A DNA stretch of 64,000 bases. It comes from Cereibacter_A azotoformans. GTDB lineage: Bacteria; Pseudomonadota; Alphaproteobacteria; Rhodobacterales; Rhodobacteraceae. The stretch is taken from assembly GCF_003050905.1 (NCBI RefSeq), contig NZ_QAOT01000003.1. One strand, written 5' to 3'. Each line of letters starts with the position of its first letter. The stretch's first letter is position 1. A model generated the notes under the pieces. The model saw only the letters and a program-made list of their open reading frames with translations, did not search any database and was not told where the DNA came from. This document shows, piece after piece, positions 36,670-45,838 of this stretch. Position numbers and translations under genes: made by a program.

Positions 36670-37487
36670 CGGTGGCCTCGACCGCGATCATCGCCGGGAC
36701 GGGGGCCCTGCCGCGCCATCTGGCTTGGGCCCTGCGCGCGGCGGGCGAGGTGCCGCTGGTGGCCGCGCTCGAGGGGTTTGCCCCCGAGGGGCTCGAAGCC
36801 GACATCACCTTCCGGGTCGAACGGCTCGTGCCTTTCCTGCGCGAACTGGAGACGGCGGGGGTGTCGCGGCTGGTCTTTGCCGGGGCGGTCCGCCGTCCGC
36901 GGCTCGATCCGTCGCTGTTCGATCCGCTGACCGCGCAGATGGTGCCCCGGCTGATCGGCGCCATGCAGGCGGGCGATGATGCCACGCTGCGCGCCGTGAT
37001 CGCGATCTTTGAGGAAGAGGGCTTCGCGGTCGTTGGGGTCTCCGATATTGCGCCCGATCTGGTGCCCGAGGCGGCCACGCTCTGCGGGGCCCCGCGCGAG
37101 GGCGACGTGCGCGACGTGGGGCGCGCCGCGGCGATCGTCGAGGCGATCGGGCGGGTGGATGTGGGGCAGGGCGCGGTGGTGGCGCAGGGCCTCTGCCTTG
37201 CGGTCGAGGCGCTGCCCGGCACCGATGCCATGCTCGACTGGGTGGCGGCCACGGCGGGGCGGCCCGATCCCGCGGGCGCGCGGGGCGTGCTCTACAAGGC
37301 GCCGAAGCCGGGGCAGGATCGCCGGATCGACCTGCCGACGCTGGGGCCGGCCACCGTGGCGCGCGCGGCCGCGGCGGGCCTGGCCGGCATCGCCTGGGAG
37401 GCGGGCGGCGTGATCCTGCTCGACCGCGAGGCGACGGTGCGCGCGGCCGAAGAGGCGGGCCTCTTCCTCTGGGCGAGGGAGCCATGA
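36666..37487 (+). CDS. lpxI: UDP-2,3-diacylglucosamine pyrophosphatase LpxI
   Basis: A 273-residue LpxI (former DUF1009) protein: AIIAGTGALPRHLAWALRAAG at the N terminus and LVFAGAVRRPRLDPSLFDPL, with C-terminal GVLYKAPKPGQDRRIDLPT and the DxR-like acidic residues. In alphaproteobacteria LpxI replaces LpxH, cleaving UDP-diacylglucosamine to lipid X. It is coupled to both lpxA and lpxB by 4-base overlaps. Confidence 0.93.
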   Translation: MTVASTAIIAGTGALPRHLAWALRAAGEVPLVAALEGFAPEGLEADITFRVERLVPFLRELETAGVSRLVFAGAVRRPRLDPSLFDPLTAQMVPRLIGAMQAGDDATLRAVIAIFEEEGFAVVGVSDIAPDLVPEAATLCGAPREGDVRDVGRAAAIVEAIGRVDVGQGAVVAQGLCLAVEALPGTDAMLDWVAATAGRPDPAGARGVLYKAPKPGQDRRIDLPTLGPATVARAAAAGLAGIAWEAGGVILLDREATVRAAEEAGLFLWAREP

Positions 37488-38647
37488 AGTTCTTCCTGAT
37501 CGCCGGCGAGCCGTCCGGCGACCGCCTGGGCGGCGCCCTGATGGCGGGGCTCTCGGACCTTGCACCGGGGACGGAGTTCGCCGGGGTAGGCGGGCCCGCA
37601 ATGCAGGCGGAAGGGCTCGTGAGCCTCTTCCCGATGGAGGAGCTTTCGGTGATGGGTCTGGCCGAGATCCTGCCGAAATACCTCCACCTGCGCCGCCGGG
37701 TGCGGGAGGCGGCCGAGGCCTGTCTGGCCTCGGGGGCCGAGGCGCTGGTGACGATCGACAGCCCCGACTTCGGCCTCCGCGTGGCGGCTCTCGTGAAGCG
37801 GGCGAGGCCCTCGGTGCGCACGATCCATTATGTCGCCCCCTCGGTCTGGGCCTGGCGGCCGGGGCGGGCGGCGCGAATGGCGCGCCATGTCGATCATGTG
37901 CTGGCGCTGCTGCCGTTCGAGCCGCCCTACATGACCGCCGCCGGCATGACCTGCGACTTCGTGGGCCATCCGGTCGTGGCCGAGCCGCGCGCCTCCGAGG
38001 CCGAGGTTCAGGCGCTGCGCGAGCGGGTGGCGACGGGGCCGGTGATCCTCGTGCTGCCGGGCTCGCGCCGGTCCGAGGTGACGCGGCTTGCGCCCGTGTT
38101 CGGCGACGTGCTCGCGCGGCTGCGCCACCGGCATCCGGGCCTCACCGTGCTGGTGCCGACGGTGCCGCATGTGGCCGATCTGGTGCGCGAGCAGGTGGCG
38201 GGCTGGCCGGTTCATCCGCTGGTGATCGAGGATGCCGAGCGCAAGCGGGCGGCCTTCGCGGCGGCCGACGTGGCGCTCGCCGCCTCGGGCACCGTCTCGC
38301 TCGAGCTGGCGGCGAACGGTACTCCGATGGTGATCGCCTATGACATGAACCCGCTCTCGATGTGGCTCATCTCGCGGATGGCCCGGATCGACACGGTGAC
38401 GCTGGTCAACCTCGTGTCGGACAGCCGCGTGGTGCCGGAGTTCCTGGGCCCGCGCTGCCGCGCCGAGCGGATCGCCCCCGCCCTTCTCGCGCTGCTCGAG
38501 GACGCGTCCCAGAGGTCGGCCCAGCAGGCGGCAATGCAGCTCACGATGGAGAGGCTGGGGCAGGGCGACGAGGCGCCGGGCCTGCGGGCCGCCCGGTCAG
38601 TCCTGTCGGTGCTGGCGGGCGGCGGCGCGCCGCAGGAGACGCGCTGA
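37484..38647 (+). CDS. lpxB: Lipid-A-disaccharide synthase
   Basis: A 387-residue GT19 glycosyltransferase that joins lipid X and UDP-diacylglucosamine. Signatures are LIAGEPSGDRLGGALM, PSVWAWRPGRAARM, VLPGSRRSEVTRLAP and AASGTVSLELAANGTPMVIAYD. It is the last of the fabZ-lpxA-lpxI-lpxB series; the ABC-F gene begins 57 bases later. Confidence 0.95.
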   Translation: MKFFLIAGEPSGDRLGGALMAGLSDLAPGTEFAGVGGPAMQAEGLVSLFPMEELSVMGLAEILPKYLHLRRRVREAAEACLASGAEALVTIDSPDFGLRVAALVKRARPSVRTIHYVAPSVWAWRPGRAARMARHVDHVLALLPFEPPYMTAAGMTCDFVGHPVVAEPRASEAEVQALRERVATGPVILVLPGSRRSEVTRLAPVFGDVLARLRHRHPGLTVLVPTVPHVADLVREQVAGWPVHPLVIEDAERKRAAFAAADVALAASGTVSLELAANGTPMVIAYDMNPLSMWLISRMARIDTVTLVNLVSDSRVVPEFLGPRCRAERIAPALLALLEDASQRSAQQAAMQLTMERLGQGDEAPGLRAARSVLSVLAGGGAPQETR

Positions 38648-38704
38648 CCGATCCGTGCCCGCGGACACGTTGACGCGGGCCACGGCCCCCTGTAGCGGAC
38701 GGTC

Positions 38705-40516
38705 ATGGCACGCGCACCCCTCCTTCAGCTCTCCGGCATTTCCCTCACCTTCGGCGGCGAGCCGGTCTTCGACGGTCTCGACCTTGTGGTCCAGCAACAG
38801 GACCGGGTGGCCCTCGTCGGCCGCAACGGCTCGGGCAAGTCCACGCTCCTCAAGGTCATGGCGGGGCTGGTCGAGCCTGACCGCGGCGACCGGGTGGTGC
38901 CGGCCGGCACATCGGTCGGCTACATGGAGCAGGATCCCGACCTGTCGGCCTTCGCCACGCTGGGCGACTATGCGGCCTCGGGATTGGCGCAGGGCGAGGA
39001 ATACCGCGTCGAGATGGTGGCAGAGGGGTTGAAGTTCCGCCCCGACACGCCGGTTGCGACCGCCTCGGGCGGCGAGCGGCGCCGGGCGGCTCTGGCCAAG
39101 CTCATGGCCGAGGCGCCGGATCTTATGCTGCTCGACGAGCCGACGAACCACCTCGACATCCAGGCGATCCAGTGGCTCGAGGCGCAGCTGTCCGAGACGC
39201 GGGCGGGCTTCGTGCTGATCAGCCACGACCGCGCCTTCCTGCGCGCGCTCTCCCGCGCGACGCTCTGGATCGACCGTGGGCAGGTGCGGCGGCGCGAGTC
39301 GGGGTTCGAGGGGTTCGAGGAGTGGCGCGAGCAGGTCTGGGCCGAGGAGGACGACCAGCGCCACAAGCTCGACCGCCGGATCAAGGCCGAGGCGCGGTGG
39401 GCGGTCGAGGGGATCTCGGCGCGGCGCAAGCGCAACCAGGGCCGGCTGCGCGCGCTGGCGGCGATGCGCGAGGAGCGCCGGTCGCAGATTCGCCGGCAGG
39501 GCACGGCGGCGCTCGAACTTGAGTCCGGGCCGACCTCGGGAAAGCGCGTGATCGAGGCAAAGGGCCTCACGAAACTTTTCGACGGGCAACCGATCGTGAA
39601 GGATTTCTCGCTGCGCGTGCTGCGCGGCGACCGTGTGGCCTTCGTCGGACCGAACGGCGTGGGCAAGACCACGCTGCTGAAACTGCTGACCGGCGAGATG
39701 GAGCCGGACGCCGGCACGGTCACGCTGGGCACGAATCTGCAGGTGGCGATCTTCGACCAGACGCGGTCCCAGCTCGATCCCGAAGCCTCGCTCTGGGACA
39801 GCCTGACCTCTGATCCGGCGATGCGCGTCTCGGGGCAGCAGGATCAGGTGATGGTGCGGGGCCAGCCGCGGCATGTGGTGGGCTACCTCAAGGATTTCCT
39901 CTTTGACGAGCGTCAGGTGCGGGCGCCGGTGCGGTCGCTGTCGGGCGGCGAGAAGGCCCGGCTCTTGCTGGCGCGGATCATGGCGCGCGAGTCGAACCTG
40001 CTGATCCTCGACGAGCCGACGAACGATCTCGACGTCGAGACGCTGGATCTTCTGCAAGACATTCTCGGGGATTACGACGGAACGGTTCTGCTGGTGAGCC
40101 ACGATCGCGACTTCATCGACCGGGTGGCCACCACCACCGTGGCGCTGGAGGGGCAGGGGCGGGCCACGGTCTATGCCGGTGGCTGGAGCGACCATCTGGC
40201 CCAGCGGGGCACCCCCGAGGCCGCCGCCCCCGAGCCCGCGCGCGACGCGCCGAAGGCCCAGCCGCGGCCCGAGGCGAAGAAACCGGCGGAAGGCCTGACC
40301 TTCACCGAGCGCAAGCGCCTCGAGGCCCTGCCCGGCATCATCGAGCGGCTCGAGGCCGAGATCGCTAAGCTCTCGGAGTTCCTGGCGGCCGAGGATCTCT
40401 TCACCCGCGAGCCCGTCAAGTTCCGCAAGGCCACCGAAGCCATGGCCGAGCGTCAGGCCCTTCTGGCGCAGGCGGAAGAGGAGTGGCTGACGCTGGAAGA
40501 CAAGGCCGGCGCCTGA
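38705..40516 (+). CDS. uup: ABC-F family ATPase (Uup-like)
   Basis: A 603-residue soluble protein with two ABC domains and no membrane segments. Signatures: GRNGSGKSTL with LLDEPTNHLD, and GPNGVGKTTL with LILDEPTNDLD. The inter-domain linker is rich in Arg and Glu, and the C-terminal domain (EGLTFTERKRLEALPG to the end) is a predicted coiled coil, as in Uup. ABC-F proteins act on the ribosome; Uup also binds DNA. The exact subclass is inferred from the C-terminal domain. Confidence 0.85.
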   Translation: MARAPLLQLSGISLTFGGEPVFDGLDLVVQQQDRVALVGRNGSGKSTLLKVMAGLVEPDRGDRVVPAGTSVGYMEQDPDLSAFATLGDYAASGLAQGEEYRVEMVAEGLKFRPDTPVATASGGERRRAALAKLMAEAPDLMLLDEPTNHLDIQAIQWLEAQLSETRAGFVLISHDRAFLRALSRATLWIDRGQVRRRESGFEGFEEWREQVWAEEDDQRHKLDRRIKAEARWAVEGISARRKRNQGRLRALAAMREERRSQIRRQGTAALELESGPTSGKRVIEAKGLTKLFDGQPIVKDFSLRVLRGDRVAFVGPNGVGKTTLLKLLTGEMEPDAGTVTLGTNLQVAIFDQTRSQLDPEASLWDSLTSDPAMRVSGQQDQVMVRGQPRHVVGYLKDFLFDERQVRAPVRSLSGGEKARLLLARIMARESNLLILDEPTNDLDVETLDLLQDILGDYDGTVLLVSHDRDFIDRVATTTVALEGQGRATVYAGGWSDHLAQRGTPEAAAPEPARDAPKAQPRPEAKKPAEGLTFTERKRLEALPGIIERLEAEIAKLSEFLAAEDLFTREPVKFRKATEAMAERQALLAQAEEEWLTLEDKAGA

Positions 40517-40731
40517 TTGCCGATGATTCTCTCCTCTTGAGCGGGAATTGGCGCAAGACCACTCGCCCGCTTCACCACAGCGTGAGTGGCTCTGGCGCGG
40601 ACCGTGCGCGATACATACGACATGGGGCACGGGAAGCGCCGCCACATCCGGCGGTGCGAGACCGTCAACGACAGATCCGGCGTGACCGCAACGCAGCAGC
40701 GCGGAAGCCGGAAGCTTGATTGGAGACAGAG

Positions 40732-41325
40732 ATGAAACGCATTGCAGCGCTCGCGCTCGGTGGCCTTCTTGCCGCTCCTGCCTTCGCGGGCGGCCCGATC
40801 ACCGTGGCACCGGAGCCGATTGTCGAGCCGATGCCTGCCCCCGTCGTGGTCGCTCCGGTCACCGACTGGAGCGGTTTCTACGTCGGCGGCCAGCTCGGCT
40901 ACGGTGACGTTGGTACGGAGATCAGCGGCCTGGACGGCAACGGCGCCATCGGCGGCGTGCACGCCGGCTACCGCTACGATTTTGGCCGTGCCGTGGTCGG
41001 TGCGGAAATCGCCTATGACATGACCAACATCGACATTGGCGACAGTGCAGAGCTCGATAACGTGGCGACGCTGAAGCTGATGGCGGGCGGCAAGATCGGG
41101 CGGGGTCTGCTCTACGCGACCGCCGGCGGAACCTGGGCCGACGTGACGTCGGACGCGGGCGACCCGGACGACGGCTACGTTTACGGCATCGGCTACGACT
41201 ACATGCTGAACGACCGCTGGTCGGTGGGCGCCGAACTGCTGCGCCACGAGTGGGACACGTTCGACGATGCGGGCACCGACGCGGACGCGACCACGCTTCA
41301 GGCGAAGGTCGGCTTCCGGTTCTGA
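40732..41325 (+). CDS. Small outer-membrane beta-barrel protein (opacity/OmpA-like)
   Basis: A 197-residue precursor: signal peptide MKRIAALALGGLLAAPAFAG, a Pro-rich linker (VAPEPIVEPMPAPVVVAP) and an eight-strand-type barrel starting DWSGFYVGGQLGYGD and ending in KVGFRF with terminal Phe. GGAGA precedes the ATG at 40732. It is monocistronic with a strong terminator. The 215-base upstream gap holds no further gene that I can support. Confidence 0.82.
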   Translation: MKRIAALALGGLLAAPAFAGGPITVAPEPIVEPMPAPVVVAPVTDWSGFYVGGQLGYGDVGTEISGLDGNGAIGGVHAGYRYDFGRAVVGAEIAYDMTNIDIGDSAELDNVATLKLMAGGKIGRGLLYATAGGTWADVTSDAGDPDDGYVYGIGYDYMLNDRWSVGAELLRHEWDTFDDAGTDADATTLQAKVGFRF

Positions 41326-41348
41326 TCCGAAAGCACCAGATCGAGGGA

Positions 41349-41378
41349 AGGGGCGCGGAGAGATCCGCGCCCCTTTTC
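41349..41378 (+). terminator. Strong rho-independent terminator
   Basis: The perfect 10-bp stem GGGGCGCGGA (41350-41359) / TCCGCGCCCC (41364-41373) has a GAGA loop and is followed by TTTT. It ends the outer-membrane barrel gene. Confidence 0.88.
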
Positions 41379-41463
41379 CGTTGGTGATCCCGGTGGACGG
41401 GTGGTGAAACCTGTGTTACAGGCAACATTATCGTTCGAGGTGTGATATGCAGGTATTCTGGCT

Positions 41464-41907
41464 GTGATAGACGACATTGACCGGGAAATTGCCGGGCTTC
41501 TGGCCGAGGACGCTCGCCGGTCCCTGACCGAAGTGGCCGGCCAGGTCGGCTTGTCCACCTCGGCCGTCAATGAGCGTGTGAGGCGGCTTGTGGCGCAGGG
41601 CGTCATCCGGCGCTTCACGCTGGATGTCGCACCCGAGGCTCTGGGCCTGCCGGTTCTTGCGTTGATCTGGGCGGACGTGCCCCACGCGCGCGAGGAGGCC
41701 TTTCGCGCTTTCGCAACGAGCCATCCCGGCATCACCGAATGTCATCATGTGACGGGTGCCTGGTCCTATCTGATCCACCTGCGTGCGGCGAACCTTGACG
41801 GGGTCGAGGCCTTTCTCGGGCAGATGAAGGGCGATGGGCTGATCGCCCGCTCCGAGACGATGCTCGCGCTGTCCACGCTTCGGACGGCGCCGCTGGTGCC
41901 GCGATGA
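41464..41907 (+). CDS. Lrp/AsnC-family transcriptional regulator
   Basis: A 147-residue regulator: an N-terminal HTH (AGLLAEDARRSLTEVAGQVG, then STSAVNERVRRL) and a C-terminal RAM ligand-binding domain (ITECHHVTGAWSYLIHL). The GTG start at 41464 gives the normal family N terminus (MIDDIDREI). It overlaps the LysE-type exporter gene by ATGA, an arrangement in which the regulator usually senses an amino acid and controls the exporter. Confidence 0.88.
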   Translation: MIDDIDREIAGLLAEDARRSLTEVAGQVGLSTSAVNERVRRLVAQGVIRRFTLDVAPEALGLPVLALIWADVPHAREEAFRAFATSHPGITECHHVTGAWSYLIHLRAANLDGVEAFLGQMKGDGLIARSETMLALSTLRTAPLVPR

Positions 41908-42512
41908 TGCTGTTCTTCAAGGCCACGCTCATGGGGCTTGCTGTGGCCGCGCCCCTCGGGCCCATCGGCGCCCTCTGCATCCAGCGGACGCTGTCACACG
42001 GGTTCCGGGCGGGCGTGGCTGGCGGGCTTGGCACGGCGCTGGCGGACGCCTCCTATGCAGCCGCCGCGGCCGCGGGATTTGCGACCTTCGCGGCCGTCCT
42101 CGACCGCATCGCCCTGCCGCTCGGCCTCGGGGGAGGGGCGTTTCTGATCTGGCTGGGCCTTCGCAGCCTGCGAGCCCGTCCCCAGCCGGGTGCGGCGCAG
42201 GCGGCGGCCGGCGGTCTCGGGGCCACGCTGGCCGCGACCTTCCTTCTCACGCTCGCCAATCCGGCAACGATCCTGACGTTTGCGGCCATCTTTGCGGCCC
42301 TCGGCCTCGCGCGCGAGGCGGATCCGGTCTCGGCGGCCCTCGTCGTGGCGGGCGTCTTCACCGGCTCGATGCTGTGGTGGATCTTGCTGGCGGGAATGGT
42401 TGCGGCCGCCCAGCGCCGTTTGCCACCCGCGTTCGGGCCGTGGGTGGCGCGCATCTCGGGGATTTTCATGCTGGGCTTCGGCCTCTGGACCATCGCGCGC
42501 GCGATGAGTTGA
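41904..42512 (+). CDS. LysE/RhtB-family amino-acid exporter
   Basis: A 202-residue inner-membrane protein with six predicted segments; the N terminus MGLAVAAPLGPIGALCIQRT and AFLIWLGLRSLRA are LysE/RhtB signatures, and FLLTLANPATILTFAAIFAA is the second conserved block. It is coupled to the AsnC-type gene and is probably an amino-acid efflux carrier; the substrate cannot be read from sequence. Confidence 0.88.
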   Translation: MMLFFKATLMGLAVAAPLGPIGALCIQRTLSHGFRAGVAGGLGTALADASYAAAAAAGFATFAAVLDRIALPLGLGGGAFLIWLGLRSLRARPQPGAAQAAAGGLGATLAATFLLTLANPATILTFAAIFAALGLAREADPVSAALVVAGVFTGSMLWWILLAGMVAAAQRRLPPAFGPWVARISGIFMLGFGLWTIARAMS

Positions 42513-42815
42513 CGCCCATTCGGTATCCAGCGGTCAGTCCTTGGTGCGGTCACTGGCCGCTGTCAGATCGGCATTGTGCTGCCACAGGGTTCCCGGTAGT
42601 TCTTCGCCGCGCGCCGGGCAATGTGCTGTCCCGGCGGCTCTGGAAGAGTGGCAGAGTGGTCGATTGCAGCGGTCTTGAAAGCTGTTGTAGGTTCGCGCCG
42701 CCCGCAGTGCTGGACCGAAGAATAGGATTGTGGTTACACGGGGTTACGGTTAGGTCCGCGAGAGGCGGTTGTCGGCGCTGACAGAGCCGATACGCCAGCC
42801 GCTAGCGGCAGGTAT
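42513..42815. other. Intergenic region holding a decayed tRNA-Ser
   Basis: About 300 bases without protein genes. They contain a truncated tRNA-Ser-like sequence at 42642-42700 and, just before the intact tRNA, a weak promoter-like pair TTGTGG (42728) and TAGGTC (42751) spaced by 17 bases. Confidence 0.4.
42642..42700 (+). pseudogene. Truncated tRNA-Ser(TGA) remnant
   Basis: GGAAGAGTGGCAGAGTGGT and the anticodon region GGTCTTGAAA closely match the intact tRNA-Ser 170 bases downstream. The 3' side of the anticodon stem lacks about three bases (CAGCGGTCTTGAAAGCTG instead of ...AAAACCGCTG). The variable and T arms are not foldable and no acceptor complement follows. It is a decayed second tRNA-Ser or a recombination scar. 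Confidence 0.6.
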
Positions 42816-42905
<90 letters not shown>

Positions 42906-42927
42906 CATTCAGATACTGAATCCGTCG

Positions 42928-42953
42928 AGGGGCCCCGATTGGGGCCTTTTTTC
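42928..42953 (+). terminator. Terminator of tRNA-Ser
   Basis: GGCCCC (42931-42936) pairs with GGGGCC (42941-42946) around GATT, followed by a long T-run (TTTTTTCTTTTTG). Confidence 0.88.
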
Positions 42954-43292
42954 TTTTTGTTTCAAAGGGCGTTGGCAGGGCCATCCGCCCTTCGGAGACT
43001 GGGCGCTTGACGCGGAATGGGTCTCCGAATGGCCTGCGTCTCTCTTCGAGCGCCCCTCGACGGTCACGGGACGGCGTAAAACATCCTCGCATTTCCAATG
43101 GGTTGCCGCGTTCATGGGGTCGTCCCTTTCGCGAGATAATCCGGTGGCGGAGACTGACACGAAGGCGCGGGGCGGTCAGAAGGACGGCTCTGTGGCGGCC
43201 GATCCCAAGTCCGGCGGCAGCGTTCGAAGCGAGCCACGACGCTGCCAGAAGTCTCTGATGACAAACAGACTTCGCGCCCATAGCCTGGTGCA
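42954..43292. other. Gene-free stretch at the junction to the mobile region
   Basis: About 340 bases without a supported gene, between the tRNA terminator and the DUF3883 gene. Probable left boundary of the mobile region. No tRNA-derived direct repeat is visible inside the window, so an attachment site cannot be placed. Confidence 0.4.
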
Positions 43293-44129
43293 ATGTCGAA
43301 CGGGCCCTGGACAGATGAAGAGAACGACCTGATCGTCGCGGATTACTTCGCGATGCTGGCCGACGACATCTCCGGACGGCCCTACAAGAAGGCCGAACAC
43401 CGCCGCACACTCCGCCCGCTGCTGAACGACCGGTCCGAGGGGTCCGTCGAGTTCAAGCACCAGAACATCAGCGCGGTGCTGAAGGGGCTCGGCGAGGACT
43501 GGATCCCAGGCTACAAGCCCGCGTTCAACTTCCAGATGACCTTGGTGGATGCCGTGGCGCGGTGGCTGGCGCTGAACCCGGCCTGGCTTGGGCGCCAACC
43601 GGGGCCGCAAACAGCCGCTTCCCTACGCGAGGCTGCGCAGATCTGGATCGGGCCGCCGCCGACGCTGTCGAACCAGCCACCCCCGCAGGAGCTGGACCAG
43701 ATGCTGCACATCGCCCGCAAGTTCGACGTGGCGGGCCGGGACGAACGCAACCGGGCCCTCGGCCGCGCGGGCGAGGAGCGCGTGCTGGCGCATGAGCGCG
43801 CGGCCTTGCGGACCGCGGGGCGGGACGATCTGGCGCGCAAGGTGCGCTGGGTGTCGGAGGAGGATGGCGACGGCGCGGGTTACGACATCGCAAGCTTCGC
43901 GCCGGACGGGCGGCCGCGGCTGATCGAGGTGAAGACGACGAACGGATGGGAGCGCACGCCCTTCCACATTACCCGCAACGAACTGGCCGTCGCCGACGAG
44001 CGCAGGTCGGAATGGCGTCTGTTCCGGCTCTGGAACTTCTCACGCGAGCCGAAGGCGTTCGAGCTGCATCCGCCGCTGGACGCGCATGTCTCCCTGACCG
44101 CGACGACGTTTCAGGCGAGCTTTCACTGA
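43293..44129 (+). CDS. DUF3883 domain protein (nuclease-like)
   Basis: A 278-residue protein. Residues 5-95 form a conserved N-terminal segment (WTDEENDLIVADYFAMLADD; HQNISAVLKGLGEDWIPGYK). The C-terminal DUF3883 part holds GRAGEERVLAHERAAL, GYDIASFAPDGRPRLIEVKT and RNELAVADERRSEWRLF; the D...EVKT core resembles a restriction-endonuclease-type (PD-(D/E)XK) fold. Such proteins are common in defence and mobile islands. It lies alone between the tRNA and the recombinase cassette and is a candidate defence or DNA-processing nuclease; activity is unproven. Confidence 0.72.
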   Translation: MSNGPWTDEENDLIVADYFAMLADDISGRPYKKAEHRRTLRPLLNDRSEGSVEFKHQNISAVLKGLGEDWIPGYKPAFNFQMTLVDAVARWLALNPAWLGRQPGPQTAASLREAAQIWIGPPPTLSNQPPPQELDQMLHIARKFDVAGRDERNRALGRAGEERVLAHERAALRTAGRDDLARKVRWVSEEDGDGAGYDIASFAPDGRPRLIEVKTTNGWERTPFHITRNELAVADERRSEWRLFRLWNFSREPKAFELHPPLDAHVSLTATTFQASFH

Positions 44130-44132
44130 GCC

Positions 44133-44516
44133 TCAGTCGAATACCCGCTCCGGCTGTTCGTGCCATGGCAGGGCCGCGACATCGGTCAGTTTCAACAGGG
44201 TCACGGCGGGCACCTCACGCTTGTAGACGAGGCGCTTGAGGACTCCCGGCGCGAGGTAGGCGAGCCGCAGCTGTCGGCTGACATGGCGTTCGGCCAGCCC
44301 CACGGCTTTCGCCAGATCGGTGACCGTATTGAACTCGCCAGCCTCCATGCGCCGCCGCCAGCCCCACGCCCGGCCGATGGCGCGCAGGATATGCGGATCC
44401 TGCGACCGGTCTTCACTTGGCAGATAGGTTGCGGGCGGCATGATCTTCGGCCGCCCGTTCTGCTTGCGGACCTTGAGCGGTACGAAGATCTGGATGGACT
44501 CTTCGGGTTTCATCAT
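44133..44516 (-). CDS. Small HTH protein of the recombinase cassette
   Basis: A 127-residue protein with AIGRAWGWRRRMEAGEFNTV, then DLAKAVGLAERHVSRQLRLA, a clear helix-turn-helix, and a C-terminal ALPWHEQPE. It resembles the HTH module found fused to, or next to, recombinases in alphaproteobacteria and is also KorB/ParB-like. It begins within the recombinase stop codon (ATGA). It likely assists or regulates the recombinase. Confidence 0.62.
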   Translation of the reverse strand: MMKPEESIQIFVPLKVRKQNGRPKIMPPATYLPSEDRSQDPHILRAIGRAWGWRRRMEAGEFNTVTDLAKAVGLAERHVSRQLRLAYLAPGVLKRLVYKREVPAVTLLKLTDVAALPWHEQPERVFD

Positions 44517-45838
44517 TCCGCCGCCACCTTCTTTCGTGGCGCCATCATGTCGCGCATGACGCCCGAGACGCCGTCGGTCCGGACATCGATGACCAGCCCC
44601 TCGGACGTCACAGTGACCCGTCGCACCAGCAACTGCACGATCCGGGTTTGCTCCGCAGGAAACAACTTGCCCCAGACGTCCTCGAACGTCTGCAGCGCGG
44701 AGATCACGTCGGCCTCGGCGAAGGCGTGGCCCTCGCGCGCCAAGTGGGCAATGACCTGCGCCGTGATCGAGGGGGCGCGCATCACCCGCCGCAACTCGGT
44801 CACCACGGCCGCTTCCACGAGGTCGGCAGGAAGGCGGCGCGGTATGCCCTCATCGCTGGGCTCGCGATTCTTGATGACGTCCATCGAGACGTAGTACCGG
44901 TATCGCCGCGCGCCCTTCTTCGTGCTGCTCGGGGTCATGGCCGCGCCCGTGGCCGTAAAGATAAGGCCCTTCAGCAACGCAGGCGCCTGCGCCCGGGTGT
45001 TGTTGGCGCGCTTGCGGGGGCTCTCCCGCAAGATGGCATGGACCTGATCCCACAGCTTCTGGTCGATGATGGCCTGATGCTCGCCGGGATAGGCCTTGCC
45101 CTTGTGGACGGCGTCGCCGCGATAGACGCGGTTCATCAGCACTCTGTAGAGATATCCCTTGTCGACCAACGTGCCCTGCTTGTTGCGGAGCCCTTTGCGG
45201 CGTAGTTCGCGGGCCAGCACGGTCGCTGATCCGACCTCGACGAACCTCTCGAAGATGCCCCGCACGGTGGCAGCCTCGTCTTCATTCACCACGAGCTTGC
45301 GGTCCTTTACATCGTACCCGAGCGGGACGTAGCCGCCCATCCACATGCCCTTCATGCGAGAGGCGCGGACTTTGTCGCGGATGCGCTCGGCTGTGACCTC
45401 GCGCTCGAACTGAGCGAAGCTGAGCAGGATGTTCAGCGTCAGCCGCCCCATGGACGTGGTGGTGTTGAAGGACTGCGTGACCGAGACGAAGGTCACGCCG
45501 TTGCGGTCGAAGACCTCGACCAGCTTCGAGAAGTCCATCAGCGACCGTGACAGGCGGTCGATTTTGTAGACGACCACCACATCTATCAGGCCGTCTTCGA
45601 TGTCGGCCAGAAGCTGCTTGAGGCCGGGCCGTTCCAGCGTTCCGCCCGAGATGCCGCCGTCGTCATACTGATCGCGGACCAGCACCCAGCCCTCGGAGCG
45701 TTGGCTGGCGATGTAGGCCTCGCAGGCCTCTCTCTGAGCGTGCAGGCTGTTGAATTCCTGCTCCAGCCCTTCCTCGGAGGACTTGCGCGTGTAGATCGCG
45801 CAGCGTTGGCGGCGGACGGGATTTGCGCGTTGATCCAT
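44513..45838 (-). CDS. Serine site-specific recombinase
   Basis: A 441-residue large serine recombinase. The N-terminal resolvase domain has CAIYTRKSSEEGLEQEFNSL (catalytic Ser in the YTRKS context), DDGGISGGTLERP and VVVYKIDRLSRSLMDF; a recombinase domain with GYVPLGYDVKDRKLVVNEDE follows. A coiled-coil-type C terminus ends it. GGGGGA lies seven bases before the ATG at 45838, which overlaps the DUF2924 stop codon. Probable integrase of this element, or resolvase of the cassette. Confidence 0.9.
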   Translation of the reverse strand: MDQRANPVRRQRCAIYTRKSSEEGLEQEFNSLHAQREACEAYIASQRSEGWVLVRDQYDDGGISGGTLERPGLKQLLADIEDGLIDVVVVYKIDRLSRSLMDFSKLVEVFDRNGVTFVSVTQSFNTTTSMGRLTLNILLSFAQFEREVTAERIRDKVRASRMKGMWMGGYVPLGYDVKDRKLVVNEDEAATVRGIFERFVEVGSATVLARELRRKGLRNKQGTLVDKGYLYRVLMNRVYRGDAVHKGKAYPGEHQAIIDQKLWDQVHAILRESPRKRANNTRAQAPALLKGLIFTATGAAMTPSSTKKGARRYRYYVSMDVIKNREPSDEGIPRRLPADLVEAAVVTELRRVMRAPSITAQVIAHLAREGHAFAEADVISALQTFEDVWGKLFPAEQTRIVQLLVRRVTVTSEGLVIDVRTDGVSGVMRDMMAPRKKVAAE

